From contig MOWL01000092.1 in assembly GCA_002110485.1 (NCBI GenBank), forward strand, positions 1 through 64,000: a stretch of DNA of 64,000 bases, in the 5' to 3' direction. Source of the stretch: Emergomyces orientalis. Its lineage: Eukaryota > Ascomycota > Eurotiomycetes > Onygenales > Ajellomycetaceae. The notes under the pieces are model-generated. The model ran no database searches. It saw nothing but the letters and a program-made list of their open reading frames with translations, and was not told where the DNA came from. A program made the position numbers and the translations under genes. Below are positions 22,650 through 34,166 of the stretch, one piece after another. The first letter of the stretch is position 1. Every line of letters starts with the position of its first letter.

Positions 22650-23793
22650 TGTTCTAGGGATTTGTCATCCAGAAACCTAGCCATCTACTTGCTAGACATA
22701 AATCGATATCAATATCAGACCTTGAGTACTCCGTATGTGTTATAAGGTCTGTTTGTGCCAGTCATTCGGAGTGTAAGAGACAGCCTGTATCCGAATCAAT
22801 GCCCTCTACTGCCGATTTTCACATACGAAGATAGCCCTCATTTTGTTTTTGAATCATTGCAGACGCAAAGCAATTCTACGGTACGCATCTCTGTGTCTCC
22901 TTGCCTTCATCATCTGCATCATGGGGTCTTGCTTCGTAGGGATTGGATTCTAGTGGAACTCTGGAGGCCATCCTGGCCCCATCACCTTCTGCTGAATCCT
23001 ACGTAAATTATCGGTCTCATATATTCATTCGTATTCTATTGAAATAACAAATCCCTCCCGGTGTGCCGTTTCCATTCTGCATCTTCAAGGCAGGTTCCTA
23101 CGCTTCATCCTTAAGGCCACGGGAAATCCACAGTCCGTTGTTTCGAAGAGCTCGGAAGAACTTTTGGGCAAACCACTGTTTATGAAATCCTCTAGCATTG
23201 CCGAAGATCTCCTCCATATTCAGAGGAGAGGAGGGAACATTGTGGAGGAGCCGGAGAGACTAAGCGGCAGACGGGGAAATTAATGTTAGATCAAGTAGAG
23301 TGTATTATGCTCAATGTATTTCCTCCTTCCTTCGACACTGTAGGGTGTTGCTTTGCTCAATGCCACTAGCGAGGGCTGCAGATGCAAAATGAGATTGTTA
23401 ACGAAATCATAGCTGTTGCTCGACATAGCTTTTCCTATTGTCTGGGCGGCGGCTGACCCATCCAAGTGGAACTCAACCATATCTTGCGCTCAGGAACAGG
23501 AAACTGTGGAGAGTTGAATGAGTACTGGGCAAGTATGGGGGGGGGGAAGTACAGTACATGGGGACAGGAAGAAGATTGAGATAATGTGAATGAGTCAGCA
23601 GTCCCGCTAGCCCCGAATCAGAGAGCGAAGCGAGAGGCGACTAGTCCCCAAAACGGGCTAGCGTTGTGTTTCCCATCGCAGGGTTTCTACGGTTGACTGC
23701 AGCTGCCCGGAACCCGACAAAATCATCTGGATTCTCTTCAACTTCACCGCTTTGAGATTGAGCTGGTTGGGTTGGTCCTGGCAAGTTCATGCA
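22650..23793. other. Intergenic upstream of the forkhead gene
   Basis: About 1.1 kb with no gene recognised. Small ORFs are present but none is protein-like. The stretch just before 23794 would be the FHL1-like leader. Confidence 0.55.
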
Positions 23794-26700
23794 ATGTCGT
23801 CGTCTCAGACTCTGACGACGTCGCTGATGGGGCATACGCCTCATGAGCCGGCGCCAGATAGGTCTGCGTACGATCTAGGCGACCACCAGCGGGATGTCCC
23901 GACTGACATCGACATCCCCTCAAAGCTCGATGTGCCGAACAAGGCCACCCTTGATCACATCCAAACCGCGCAAAACACCTTCTCCACTCTGTCGGGTATA
24001 GGACTCCCTTGATTTTCTATGATAGTCGTCTATGGTGCTGACTCGCTATTTGCAGATGACTACAAGAAACAAACCGATCGGGAAAAGCAGAGCGCAGCAA
24101 GCGCTCTGCTTGCCCAACTTTTCGCCAATAAGCCCACCGCAAATGAACCACCTCAAGAACCCCCGCAAACTGAACGCGCACCGGAAGACTTACCAGTGGA
24201 CAGTGGTACCGCGGCCGAAAACCCGTTGGAAATATCTGAGGTCCAGACGAAAAACAATGTGAATGGCACGGATAAAGTGACTGAGCCTGCGGACGTCACT
24301 TGGGGAATGAACCAGGGTATAGAGGGTTGTTCGAAAACGGATAAAGAGATGCTTGCGGACATATTTCAGGATACCCAGGGTGGAAACGTGCCGAAGGATC
24401 CAGACGCCAATTCGGAGACAATACAGAACAATAATGATAAGATGGAGGAGGAATTAGAAAATCTTTGCTCTGGGCTGTTACCTTTGGCCACACCTAACAA
24501 CGCGAAGGAAGCACTGCGACAAAACGAATTGCTCACGGACTCTTATTTTAATGCGGACATCAATTTTGGCCCAACACCACGTATTGTCAACTATCCCGAC
24601 CCCCCAGCGCATGGCGATACGGAGAATTCTCATGTTGCGCCGGAATCTGTCGCAGGATCTGAACCCCGTATTCAGGCCTTTGCGAAATTAGAATTTGACG
24701 ACGGACATTTCTACGTTAATACCTATTCATTTATCCTAGGTCGTGATGTCCGTGCTGCGCGCGCTGCATTCCAGCGGGAGCTTCAAGTCAGACAGGCTAG
24801 AGCACAAAGCTCAAGCGGCGGTAATAAGTCCTACACTCCGAATAGGGTAAAGCATGAAGGAAGTGCTATAATGGGCAGCGTGGTTAGCGATAGAGGGGGC
24901 ATCATGGGCTTCGACCCTGATGTTCCTCAACAATTCCCGCCCCAAGTTAGCTGGAAATCATCAAATTCATCACATGCCGACCAACGACGTCCCACGTTGC
25001 ACATGTCCGCTGCAGAAATGCCCCCTACTCCGCTCGAAACACCAGAAGTGACCAAAGACTACAATGCTCTTGCGATGCAGTCATTACGCTCTGGAAATGA
25101 CCCTAAACCCGTCGATACGCTGTCATTATTACCTTCTCCTGATGCGTGCCCAACGATACCAATACATCCTCCTGCGCCTGCTAATGGATCTGTCGCCACG
25201 CACCGCGGCATCTCTCGAAAACATGTCAAAATAGCGTACAACTTTGATCGCAATCTGTTTGAAATGGAGGTCATTGGGAGGAACGGAGCGTTCATGGGCG
25301 CTGATTGGCTAGCTCCGGGCCAAGTGAGGCCATTACATAGTGGCGACTTTATTCAAATCGGTGGAGTACGAGTGAGATTTGTCCTTCCCGATGTTCCGGT
25401 TGGTGAAACAGGAGCAGAGCAAGATGAGGCGGCAATACTCGATGAACAGGAAGAAGATGCCGCTACTCGAAGAGATGTAGAGAGGGTTGTTAGGGCTAGC
25501 AGTGATGCAGAAGTGGATAATATGGACACAGATGCCTCAGATATCAGTGGAGCTGAAGATCGGTCACGAACGAAGAAGTCCGGCAATGAATCTGGGTCCA
25601 AGTCAAAAGCTTCAATGGAAGTCAGCCCCGAAGCCTCTTCGCAGCCCGCTCGCCGTCGCGGGCCTGGTCGTCCCCCCAAAGACGGAATCATGTCCAAACG
25701 AGAACGTGCTGAGATAGCCCGAGAACAGAAACTGGCTGCCAAACGTGAAGCCAACGGTGGTGTAACGCCACCTCCATCATCAATTCGTGGGAAGACCAGT
25801 AAAACTGGGAAGGATTCCGGCCAAGAAGATCCTTCCAGCGCGAAGGCGGAGAAACGCAAATACACCAAGCGCAAAAAGCCAGATTCAGCCCCAGCTGACA
25901 CGGTCATGCCGTCGATTGAAAGCGGCGATGCTTATGCTGTCATCGGGGTTGAGGATCTCCCAAAACCGGCGCCTGTGAAAAAGCGAAAACCATCCAAATC
26001 TCCGTCCCCTGATTATCCCCCGGAGAGTTTCTATACAAGCGAGGACCTCGCCAAGCCTCCGTATAACTATGCGGTCTTAATTTTCGACGCCCTCACCGAC
26101 TCTCAGACACCAATGACACTGAAACAAATTTACCGCGCTCTGAAGCTTAAGTATCCGTACTTCCGGTTCAGATGCGAAACTGAAGGCTGGACGTCTAGTG
26201 TTCGCCACAACCTCAACGGCAATGCTCATTTATTTGAGCACGCAGAAAGGGATGGAAAAGGGTGGTCGTGGAAGCTTACACCGGGAGCATCTGTTGATAA
26301 GGAAAAGAAACGGAGGCCCTCCCCCCCTCCTCCCTCACAGAGTGCCTCACATGCTACACAAAACCTCGGAAGCAACCAACCCTACCTGGGGTCAACCCCG
26401 GGTACACAGTTCAATACCTCTCGGCCAAATATGCCTGAGCGTCATAACTCTCTTCCATTCCCATACCCTCCCGTAGGGAACAATCAGTCTTCTCTGGGAC
26501 GAGGTGCGCCACCGTCACATAATAGCCCCTATGCCGTGCCGAACCCTGCTGCTCAATTCTCGCTTCCCAACACGTTGCGAAATAATCTCCCACCGACATT
26601 TGCTGCTCCTACTACTTCGACTTATCGGTCACCGTATGCCTCAGCACCACCACCGCAAATATTACAAGCGCAACAGCAGCAACAGCAGCAACAACGACCA

Positions 26701-27432
26701 CCTCCACCCCTACCACCACAATCGCAGTCACCGCAGCGGCAGCAACAAACGTCTCAACAACAGCAACAACGCCCACTTCCGCCTCCGTCATCACAGCCAC
26801 AACAGCCCCAACAACAACCTCAACAGCCCCAACAGCCGCCACATCAACAGCAATCTCAGCCTCAACACCAACAACCACCGCCGCCGCAGCAGCAGCATCG
26901 ACCACCTCCGCCTGAACAATACAAATTCTTCAATCATACTCCTCACCTCCCCCAAAATACCTTGCAACCTCCCTCCAACAACCCTCCTACCAAACCCCCT
27001 TCACCTCCTAATACGAATCCTCCTCAAGAATACCAGCCTCAGCGTCAGCCTCCTGCCCCCCCTTCCACCCAAGCCACTCCCCATATACATAGCCAACAGC
27101 AACAACAGCAGCAACAACATCCGCAGCAACCACCACAACAGCAACCCTCACCAGCACCGCCAGCATCGAATCAAACAATCCAACCTCCCCCACCGCCTCC
27201 AGAACCCGAACCATCATTCCTCGACCGAGCAAACCAAGCCATAGATAATTTCGAAGCAGTACTGATGGAAGACTATGAAGATAAAGAATACATCTCCAAA
27301 GTCTTAAAAAGTGCTCGCGACCGCGTGCTCAATGGCGCAACAGAAAGCTCCTTTCCCGGTGGTGAGCCGAAGGATGAATCCGTTATTATCGACGCTTTGA
27401 AAGGGATTATAGCAGGCTTGAATGAGGAATGA
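23794..27432 (+). CDS. fhl1: FHA plus forkhead transcription factor, FHL1-like, 1192 aa
   Basis: Two exons: 23794-23995 and 24056-27432 (3579 bp). The start is ATG (MSSSQTLTTSLMG). An FHA domain spans about residues 272-515: IQAFAKLEFDDGHFYVNT, FILGRD, then after a ~150-aa disordered insertion SRKHVKI, GRNGAF and LHSGDFIQIG. An AT-hook-like GPGRPPKDG lies near residue 620 and basic runs follow. The forkhead domain is about 734-811 (KPPYNYAVLIFDAL, WTSSVRHNLNGNAHLFEH, GKGWSWKL). Residues ~935-1115 are Pro/Gln-rich with CAG/CAA runs, a likely activation or coactivator region. A short acidic helix ends the protein. In yeast, FHL1 binds ribosomal-protein gene promoters with IFH1; S. pombe has an orthologue. 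The FHA wording points to FHL1 rather than FKH1/2. The N-terminal 200 residues are acidic and disordered. Confidence 0.88.
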
Positions 27433-29133
27433 TTTTTTTTTATTCCTTTCTTTTTTCTTTTTGGCATTGGAGGGTCTGAAAATTTGCGGCTCCCCCCCTC
27501 CCCCCTCCCACTTTTAATTCCGCCAAACGGATTTTTGGAAACGGCTGGTACATAGTTAATGATCTGATGCTTTCATTTTCCATTCTCCGTTTTCGCCCTT
27601 CTGCCATCGTCTCTTTCGACGAGCGTTACCTTGAGTTGGATTTATCTTCCTCTTCCGTTTCTATTACCCCCATCACACCTATCTACACGGTTTTTTTCGT
27701 TTTCGCATTTCCTCTCTTTTTCCTTCTTTATGAACGAATGAGAAAACGAAGGGAATGAATCTCATATATCTTTGGCTGTTTTCGATTTCTCCCCCCCCCC
27801 CCCCCCCCGGGGTCTTTTTTTTTTTTTTTGGGTTAGGTTACTATTGAAGCTGGATTCAAAGCTGGATTGGGAAGCGAGCACATATTAAGTGGAAGCGCTG
27901 GTTTTCAATATACAACATAAAGCATGATTTTTTCAATGTTTGTCATTTCATTGTTTAAATTTTGTTTTGTTTTTCTTTTTGATTTTAACACAAAAAAACC
28001 TGCTATTCGGTATATTCTTTTGCTTTTTTTAATCACTTTGCAAGGGATGTGTTAACTACAGGTGTATACATACAAACATCCTTACACAGGCCTACCTGAT
28101 AATTGAACTATTTATTTCCTCTCCTCATCTGTCTTATTTTAATGAGCCCCCGTCCCATTTACTTGGAATTTTTCTGTTTTGTTTCATTGTCCTGGGCTTT
28201 CTTCAATACAAATGCTTCATGTATGGAGTGAACGCACCTCAGGCTAATTTATAAATAGCTCTCTGGCTATTTCATATTTTCCATGGAAGGGAGATGAGGG
28301 AAATATAAAAAATGTATGATGTTTTGTTTTATGGTTGCCTGATTTAGACACATCACTTTTTTTTCATTTCATTGAACAATTCTATACTGGAGGCAAAATT
28401 TTGCCAATTTCCGGGCGAGAGGAGAAAGAACTATAAAATTACCAAAGCAACGAAGGCTAATACGAGGTATAGCCTAGTCTATATCTTAGAAACGAGGTGG
28501 GAATAGGGGAAAAGGAGTAGGATGGCTGGTCTCACTGAAACCATGAGTGGGATTTGGGTTTTGCTAAATATCAATACCGAGTAAAAGGGCAAATATATGT
28601 AAAATGTGGGTTTTTTTAATATATGTAGGATGTAGTTAGATGTAGATGAACATAGAGAAAAAAAGAAAAAGAAAAGGCGCCAGGAGCATGGTTACCATCT
28701 CATCATCATATCCATGAGTGAGCAAAAGGAGATACAGACAAAATCAGAAAAGGAAGTTGACAAGTAGGCAGGAAACGAGAAACCACAGGAACCGCAATAC
28801 GAGGTGGGAGAGATAGCACAAAAAGCGAGCCATGGACGCAATGCCATATAGTCAGGAATAGCAATGAAATAGAGAACGGGGGTGAAAAATGGAATCTGCG
28901 CTACTGATGGCAGGCCATTAATATTATACCAACATCGAGGCAGCGAATAATCGAGGGGAAAATAAATCGGGGGGCAAAGTGTGAGATTCTGGAGGAAAGG
29001 TAATGTTTTGTTCTTTGCCAAAGTATAGGAGAGATTTACGCCCGAACGCATTCGTTGAATAGGCAAGTGGTTTATTTATCTTATTCCCATTTCTCATGAT
29101 ACAATAAAAAGAAGAAAACGAACGTTTTGCGCG
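27433..29133. other. Intergenic between convergent FHL1-like and SNF7 genes
   Basis: 1.7 kb of T-rich DNA with C- and T-homopolymers at about 27790-27830. A minus-strand frame at 28692-29066 opens without an ATG and has no family resemblance. No gene supported. Confidence 0.55.
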
Positions 29134-30152
29134 TTATATGGCCATCTCTGCTCGCAGTTTCGCCAGTTCTGCTTCCTCGTCTTCCTCTTCTTCGGTGGCT
29201 CTTTCTTTGCCTTTGACTAGAAATGTATGCTATATTAGTCCTCGCCTTAGATTTTTTTGCTAGAATAAAATGCAAATGATATGGAAGGGGAATGATAACT
29301 CACGTGGTCCATTTGCGGCTGCAGGTAGAGTACCAAGTTGGTCTACGACTGGTACAGTCCCGGTTTTGAGCATTCTCTCGTCGATCTGTTCTTGTTCCAT
29401 TCCCTCGAGTTCCGCTTCTAGCTCCGATTCGTCTAATGGTTCGCCTATGGAGTTGCTTGTTATGGCGTTTACAATCTCTTCGCTGAGCTCGTGTTGTTCT
29501 CGTAGTTCCTCCCTATTGGTCATATAATATTAGCCATGCTGCTGCTTTATCCCGAAATAGGTGATGTATCGCGGTTGGCGGGGCAAGCAACTGGAGAGAT
29601 GATGCCAAGATACATACATAGTCTGGTCCACTTTTTCGATCGTAAGTCCACTGTGGATCTGTTTCATGGCACTTCCGGCGTTCTTCATTGCGAGGAGAGT
29701 TTCTTGATTTATATTTGCTGCCTCAATAGAGGATATTTGTTGTTCAATCTGAATGATCTGGGCGCTTGTTTGTTCGAGGGATCGTTCATGGCCTTTCTTC
29801 CGTCGTAGAGCAGCTTTTGCAGCTATATATATGAAAAACAGTATTAGTAACAACTACAGAAATAATCTGGTTAAATGTCGTGGCAAAACTCAGGGGTTAT
29901 TGAGGCCGGTTTCCCGCTCCAGCAGAGTTGAAGCGGGGTAGACCTCCAACCCTACGACCTTTCCGATTAACGCATACCGTTTTTATTTGTAGCCACATGC
30001 TTCCGGGCTATAGCATCTTGTTCTGCCATTTGGTTCTCCAAATGTCTTTCTCTTTTTTGAAGCATATCGAGTTGTTGGCGCAGGGAGAGGATGGCATTTT
30101 TAGGCGCATCCTTCCGCTGTTGTCCAGATCCGCCGCCAAACCACGACCACAT
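29134..30152 (-). CDS. snf7: SNF7/VPS32 ESCRT-III subunit, 223 aa
   Basis: Four exons: 30152-29978, 29822-29618, 29512-29304, 29216-29134 (672 bp). The N-terminus (MWSWFGGGSGQQRKDAPKNA) is followed by the basic, helical ESCRT-III core (LRQQLDMLQKRERHLENQM, AAKAALRRKKGHERSLEQ, then NAGSAMKQIH). The acidic C-terminal half (ELREQHELSEEIVNAI, ESELEAELEGM) carries the ALIX/BRO1-binding helix region, ending EEAELAKLRAEMAI. It polymerises on endosomal membranes to sort cargo and cut intraluminal vesicles; in filamentous fungi it also supports PalA/BRO1-dependent pH signalling. Length and composition are typical. It is divergent from TEN1, with 572 bp between the starts. Confidence 0.95.
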
Positions 30153-30724
30153 AGTGACGGTCAGAAACTGGCTGGGGAACTCTGAAAGGCGGTCGACAAT
30201 GGTCCAGAAAGGGAGTTATGTAACGGCAGTGATAGATACGGTGTAAAATCTGGGTTGTGATGCGGGCGCGGCGATAGGTATCAAAGTTGGCAATGCGGGA
30301 TGGTCGAGTGATTAGGCGGCAGAATGAGCACAGGAGCTGGGATGCAAACGGTAGGGGTAGGGGGTTGTATAGTGTGAAGTGGAGTATACTTAAGGAAGGG
30401 AACAGTTTCTAGGAGGAAATAAGCACAAGTATGGCTATATTAGTATGTTGTTGGCGGGGTGAGTCGTATGGAGGAGGGTTTGGATGCAGGTGGCCGTGAT
30501 CATCTGTGTTGGAGAGGCCTCTTTACTATGACATCCGCAGTATCATCACGTGCACAACTCTAATTGAACGCCCACCCTGCTTATGTCAGCCTCTCGGCAG
30601 CCGTTCCAATTTCCGCTCCAAAATTATATTGACAGAGGAAATATTAAGTCATGTTCATGTATCCCTTCTCCACGAACGAAAATATGGAGTTGAACAGAAT
30701 TAAAACTCCCCTATTCCTTCTACG
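30153..30724. promoter_or_regulatory. Shared divergent promoter region of snf7 and ten1
   Basis: 572 bp between the two ATGs, which point apart. No TATA box or known operator is clear to me; the call rests on gene orientation. Confidence 0.5.
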
Positions 30725-31331
30725 ATGAGCCAGGGCCCTGCTGATCCGCTCCCTACAACGCGGGTATTTCTGTCCGAAATCCCAAGACTACCACCAGGAT
30801 CAAAGATACGCTTCCTTGGATGGTGAGTCGCTACACGCCATTTAATGGAATAAATACTGCATGTCTATTTATATGATCTCCAAATACCAAGTTAATGGAG
30901 CCCTCATTCTAAGCTCTATCAAAACTCCATTTAAAACTGATACTCTTGCTAGTGTCTCCTCGTACAACATCTCAATCGGCCATCTCATTCTAGAACATAA
31001 TTACCCCATTTCATCGCGGCCCATCCCCTCCATTTCTGTGGACGTCACTCTACTACTGGAATCACTCAAAGCCGCTGATCTCCAGGCTGGCGCTTGGTTA
31101 AATGTACTTGGCTACATAAGAGAGCGATTGTCACCCGAGACAATTCCCTCCGTGGACCCCAAATCAGTGCACCCAGCAAATCGCCATTCATCATCACTCA
31201 GTGAGGTTGCTAGATCGATCTATGTTGAGGCTGTGATGATTTTCTCCGCTGATGCTATTCATCTTGGGGAGTACGAGCGTGTGCTGCAGGATTGGATAGA
31301 CGCTGACAGGAGGGTTGCGAGACCCGATTAA
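30725..31331 (+). CDS. ten1: TEN1, CST telomere-capping complex subunit, 158 aa
   Basis: Two exons, 30725-30822 and 30953-31331 (477 bp), joined as TG|T. The product is a small OB-fold protein: TTRVFLSEIPRLPPGSKIRF, then LGCVSSYNIS, GHLILEHNYP, SVDVTLLLESLKAADLQAG and WLNVLGYIRE. This is the Ten1 family pattern of strand 1, strand 2-3 turn and C-terminal helices. TEN1 pairs with STN1 on single-stranded telomeric DNA and limits telomerase while helping fill-in synthesis. The length is normal. It is convergent with the MFS gene. Confidence 0.85.
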
Positions 31332-32198
31332 TGTAACTGGGTGAAAGTTGAAAGGGGATGAAAATCTGATATTTTTCGCGTCTTCTCTCCTTGTGGAAAG
31401 GGCGAAAGTAAATGTTATATGTCAGTTTGACTTATCTAACTATTCCCCGCCGCAAGACGAAAAAGCTCAATTTTTCGGACCCTTAATTCAAGCTGAATAT
31501 TCCACCCTGGAAAGGGTGGTAGCTCCCTTCGTGGTGGAATATGTTTTGAAATGGATGATTAAATGGCGCATGAAGGTGCCTATCTACCAACCCCAACACC
31601 ATGTTGCCACCTGATGGCGTTGCTTAGGAAGAAAGGAAACGCTGCAGGATTGTTGTACCTAGATGAATATCCTGAAACGATTAAGTCGGCGAAGGGAAGA
31701 AGGTGCCTTAAGTTATGAATAGCGAAAAGTGACCAACGAACTGAAAATTGGCCGAAAGTTCGAAGGGAAAAATTATATAAAATCTATGGTTTATTTTGTT
31801 ATTTTCTCTTTTTTTCGTCCAATTTTATCCGTTACAGTTTATAACCCCCAATGAATATCCGAAATGAACCCAACACGCACAAGCCCGAAGCTCGCATCGA
31901 TGCAATATATGTGCAAATAGAATATAGGGTCAGGAAGAAAACCACCAGGAAAGAAAAGAGACCTAACCAAGCCAAAAACTCGCCAAAAATGAGAAGAGAA
32001 CGCCATGTCTGATGCAAACGTGATAGACCACTGACGAAACTGAAGGAGAAGGAGAAAGAAGCCCTTTTTTTTTTGAAACTGGGTCAAAATATTAAGGGGG
32101 CGTCGACGTCCTAGGACAAGTGAGCGCGACGACGACGAAAAAAACAAAAAGAAAAAAAGAAAAAGAAAAGAAAAGGGAGAAGGCAGAAGGCACTGTTT
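31332..32198. other. Intergenic between convergent TEN1 and MFS genes
   Basis: About 870 bp, with A- and T-runs. The frame at 31348-31614 has no resemblance to a family. Nothing else seen. Confidence 0.55.
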
Positions 32199-34166
32199 TC
32201 AAACCTCCTCTTTCTCCAACACGCCGCCTCCCACCTCTTTCTCCACGCCCTTCTCTTTATTCGCCCCACCATTGTCATTCCTTTTCGTTCTCTTCCCATC
32301 CAGTTTCGCCTTATCCGCCTGCATAGCTTTAATCAACGTACTCTTCATCCGAATCTTATGCCCATACTTATAAAACACAATCGGAATCGGAATAATCATA
32401 ACCTCCAGCAGCCCCAGGAGCGTGCTCGCCCAATTTGGCCCTAGTTTCGCGTACATCGCTGGCCCAGCAAGCGGAAGCACACCGCCAAGCGTACTTCTCA
32501 TCACCGAATTTCCCGCCATCGCTGAAGCGGCGTATATGCCGTAGCTATAAGTTAGATAATTGGATGCGTAGATGAAAACGGCTGTATTGCCAGCGCCAAA
32601 AGGGATGCCCGCGAGGATAGGTGCGATCCAGTGGATTGTCGCGGGTGCGCAGGTCCATGCGAACCAGAGCTCGCCCGCTGGGATTAGGACTGCGGCTATG
32701 CAAACGACAGAAACCATGGATTCTGGCGGTACTTTGCCTGTCTCCGGATCGAGTTTATGGCTATTGATCATACGACGGAGGAGGGGTTCGACGGCTACGG
32801 TGGTAAGGGAGCCAACGCCAATGCCAAGGAATGCGAGGCCGGATTCTCCAACGGACCAACCGCGGATTCCACGGAAGACGATCGGGTAGGCGACGAAACA
32901 GAGGTATAAAATGGCGTAGACGACGGCAATGTAGAAATTCCAGAATATGCTTTTTTGGGGGGGGGTTTGTTAGTTAGATTGTTTTGGTGTGTTGGGGATT
33001 CAAATAAAATGGGGAGGGTTTACCAAATTGGCTCAAGAACTGCCATGACGAATGGTCTACTTAAGTTGATTTTTAGAATAGCGATTAAGGAAGCTTTTTG
33101 GTCATATCTGCTCCACCAGCGAGGGTCATCGGTCTCCTTTCGAAGGCGTGCGGCCTTCTTTTGAAGAAGCACTGGCGTATAAGTTTCTTTCATAATGCAC
33201 ATGCTAACCAATGCCATGCCAGCAAAAATCATTGACAGCCAGTTAGTCCATCTCCAGCCTAGGTGTTGCGTTACGTATCCACCGATGATGGGTCCAAACA
33301 CTGTATTTTTACTCTTGTTAGCAAAATATGATTGAAGCATCTAGATAGATATAACTGGGCGGTAACCCACCTGGTCCATTTAGGGGGCCAATACTCCAAA
33401 TGGAGAATGCTAATGCCCGATGTTCATCATCCACCATATCAGCGATGGAGCCAGGGGCGCTGGAAACCATAGCACTGCCAGATATAGCACCAAGGAATCT
33501 CAGGACAACTAGCTCCGTAACGGATGTGCAAAGTCCGCATGGTATGATGAAAATCGTAAACAAAAACATACTTGCAATGGAGACTGGTCTTCTGCCGTAC
33601 ATCTCACTCAACGGGGCTAAAATGACGGAGCCAATAGCGAGGCCAATAAGGTAGAAAGTCAACCCCAGCGTCACCAGGGTCTCTGAAGTATTGAATTCCT
33701 TTGCTATTTCGGTAAGCCCTGCAGTGTAGCTGGTTGAATAGAGGACTCTACATCATTTTTGGAACAATGGTTAGATATGAGAACCTAACCTAGCAAAAAC
33801 GGGGTCAAGAGAAAGAAGATCTGGTATCCGCACTTACACCGTGAATGTACTCCACGAAAGAAATGCGGTTGACATTCCCTTGGCCCTTAATCTCCAATTT
33901 CTGGGATTTGCAGGATCATTCTCTTCCCAGTCCACTTCAAAATTGGGATCTGTAGTACCAGTGGTGCCTATGGATGTGGCCTTTTTCGACAACGGCGGCA
34001 TTGAAGTCCTTGAAAGCTGAGGAGTTATGATTTCATCGGGGTCGTCGGTTGTAATCTCTAGGCTTTTGTCTGACGCCGTCTCGGCGCTGGAACCAGCAGA
34101 GCCATCTTTTTGAGCTTCTCCAAACTTTTCTGGAGGTGTCAGGCTCGTCTTCTCGGGGTCGGACAT
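32199..34166 (-). CDS. MFS transporter, DHA1 (polyamine/drug H+ antiporter, TPO1/FLR1-like), 577 aa
   Basis: Four exons: 34166-33838, 33747-33371, 33300-33024, 32949-32199 (1734 bp). A ~90-aa hydrophilic N-terminus contains DWEENDPANPRNW, the usual lead-in of this family. Twelve membrane helices are expected. The loop 2-3 signature is APLSEMYGRRPVSIASM. LGAISGSAMVSSAPGSIADM and GPIIGGYVTQHLGWRWTNWL match the helix 4-6 motifs (motif C region). The C-terminus is cytosolic and highly basic then acidic. The family exports polyamines or xenobiotics across the plasma membrane using the proton gradient; the substrate here is unknown. No biosynthetic cluster genes flank it. Confidence 0.92.

Noticed and set aside
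26504..27244. 246-codon ORF over the Pro/Gln region of the forkhead gene
   Set aside because: Frame-shifted shadow of CAG/CAA and CCN codons; no resemblance to a protein family.
28692..29066. Minus-strand 124-codon ORF
   Set aside because: Starts with TTG, no family resemblance, lies in the convergent intergenic region.
31348..31614. Plus-strand 88-codon ORF after TEN1
   Set aside because: No family resemblance and probably TEN1 3' UTR.
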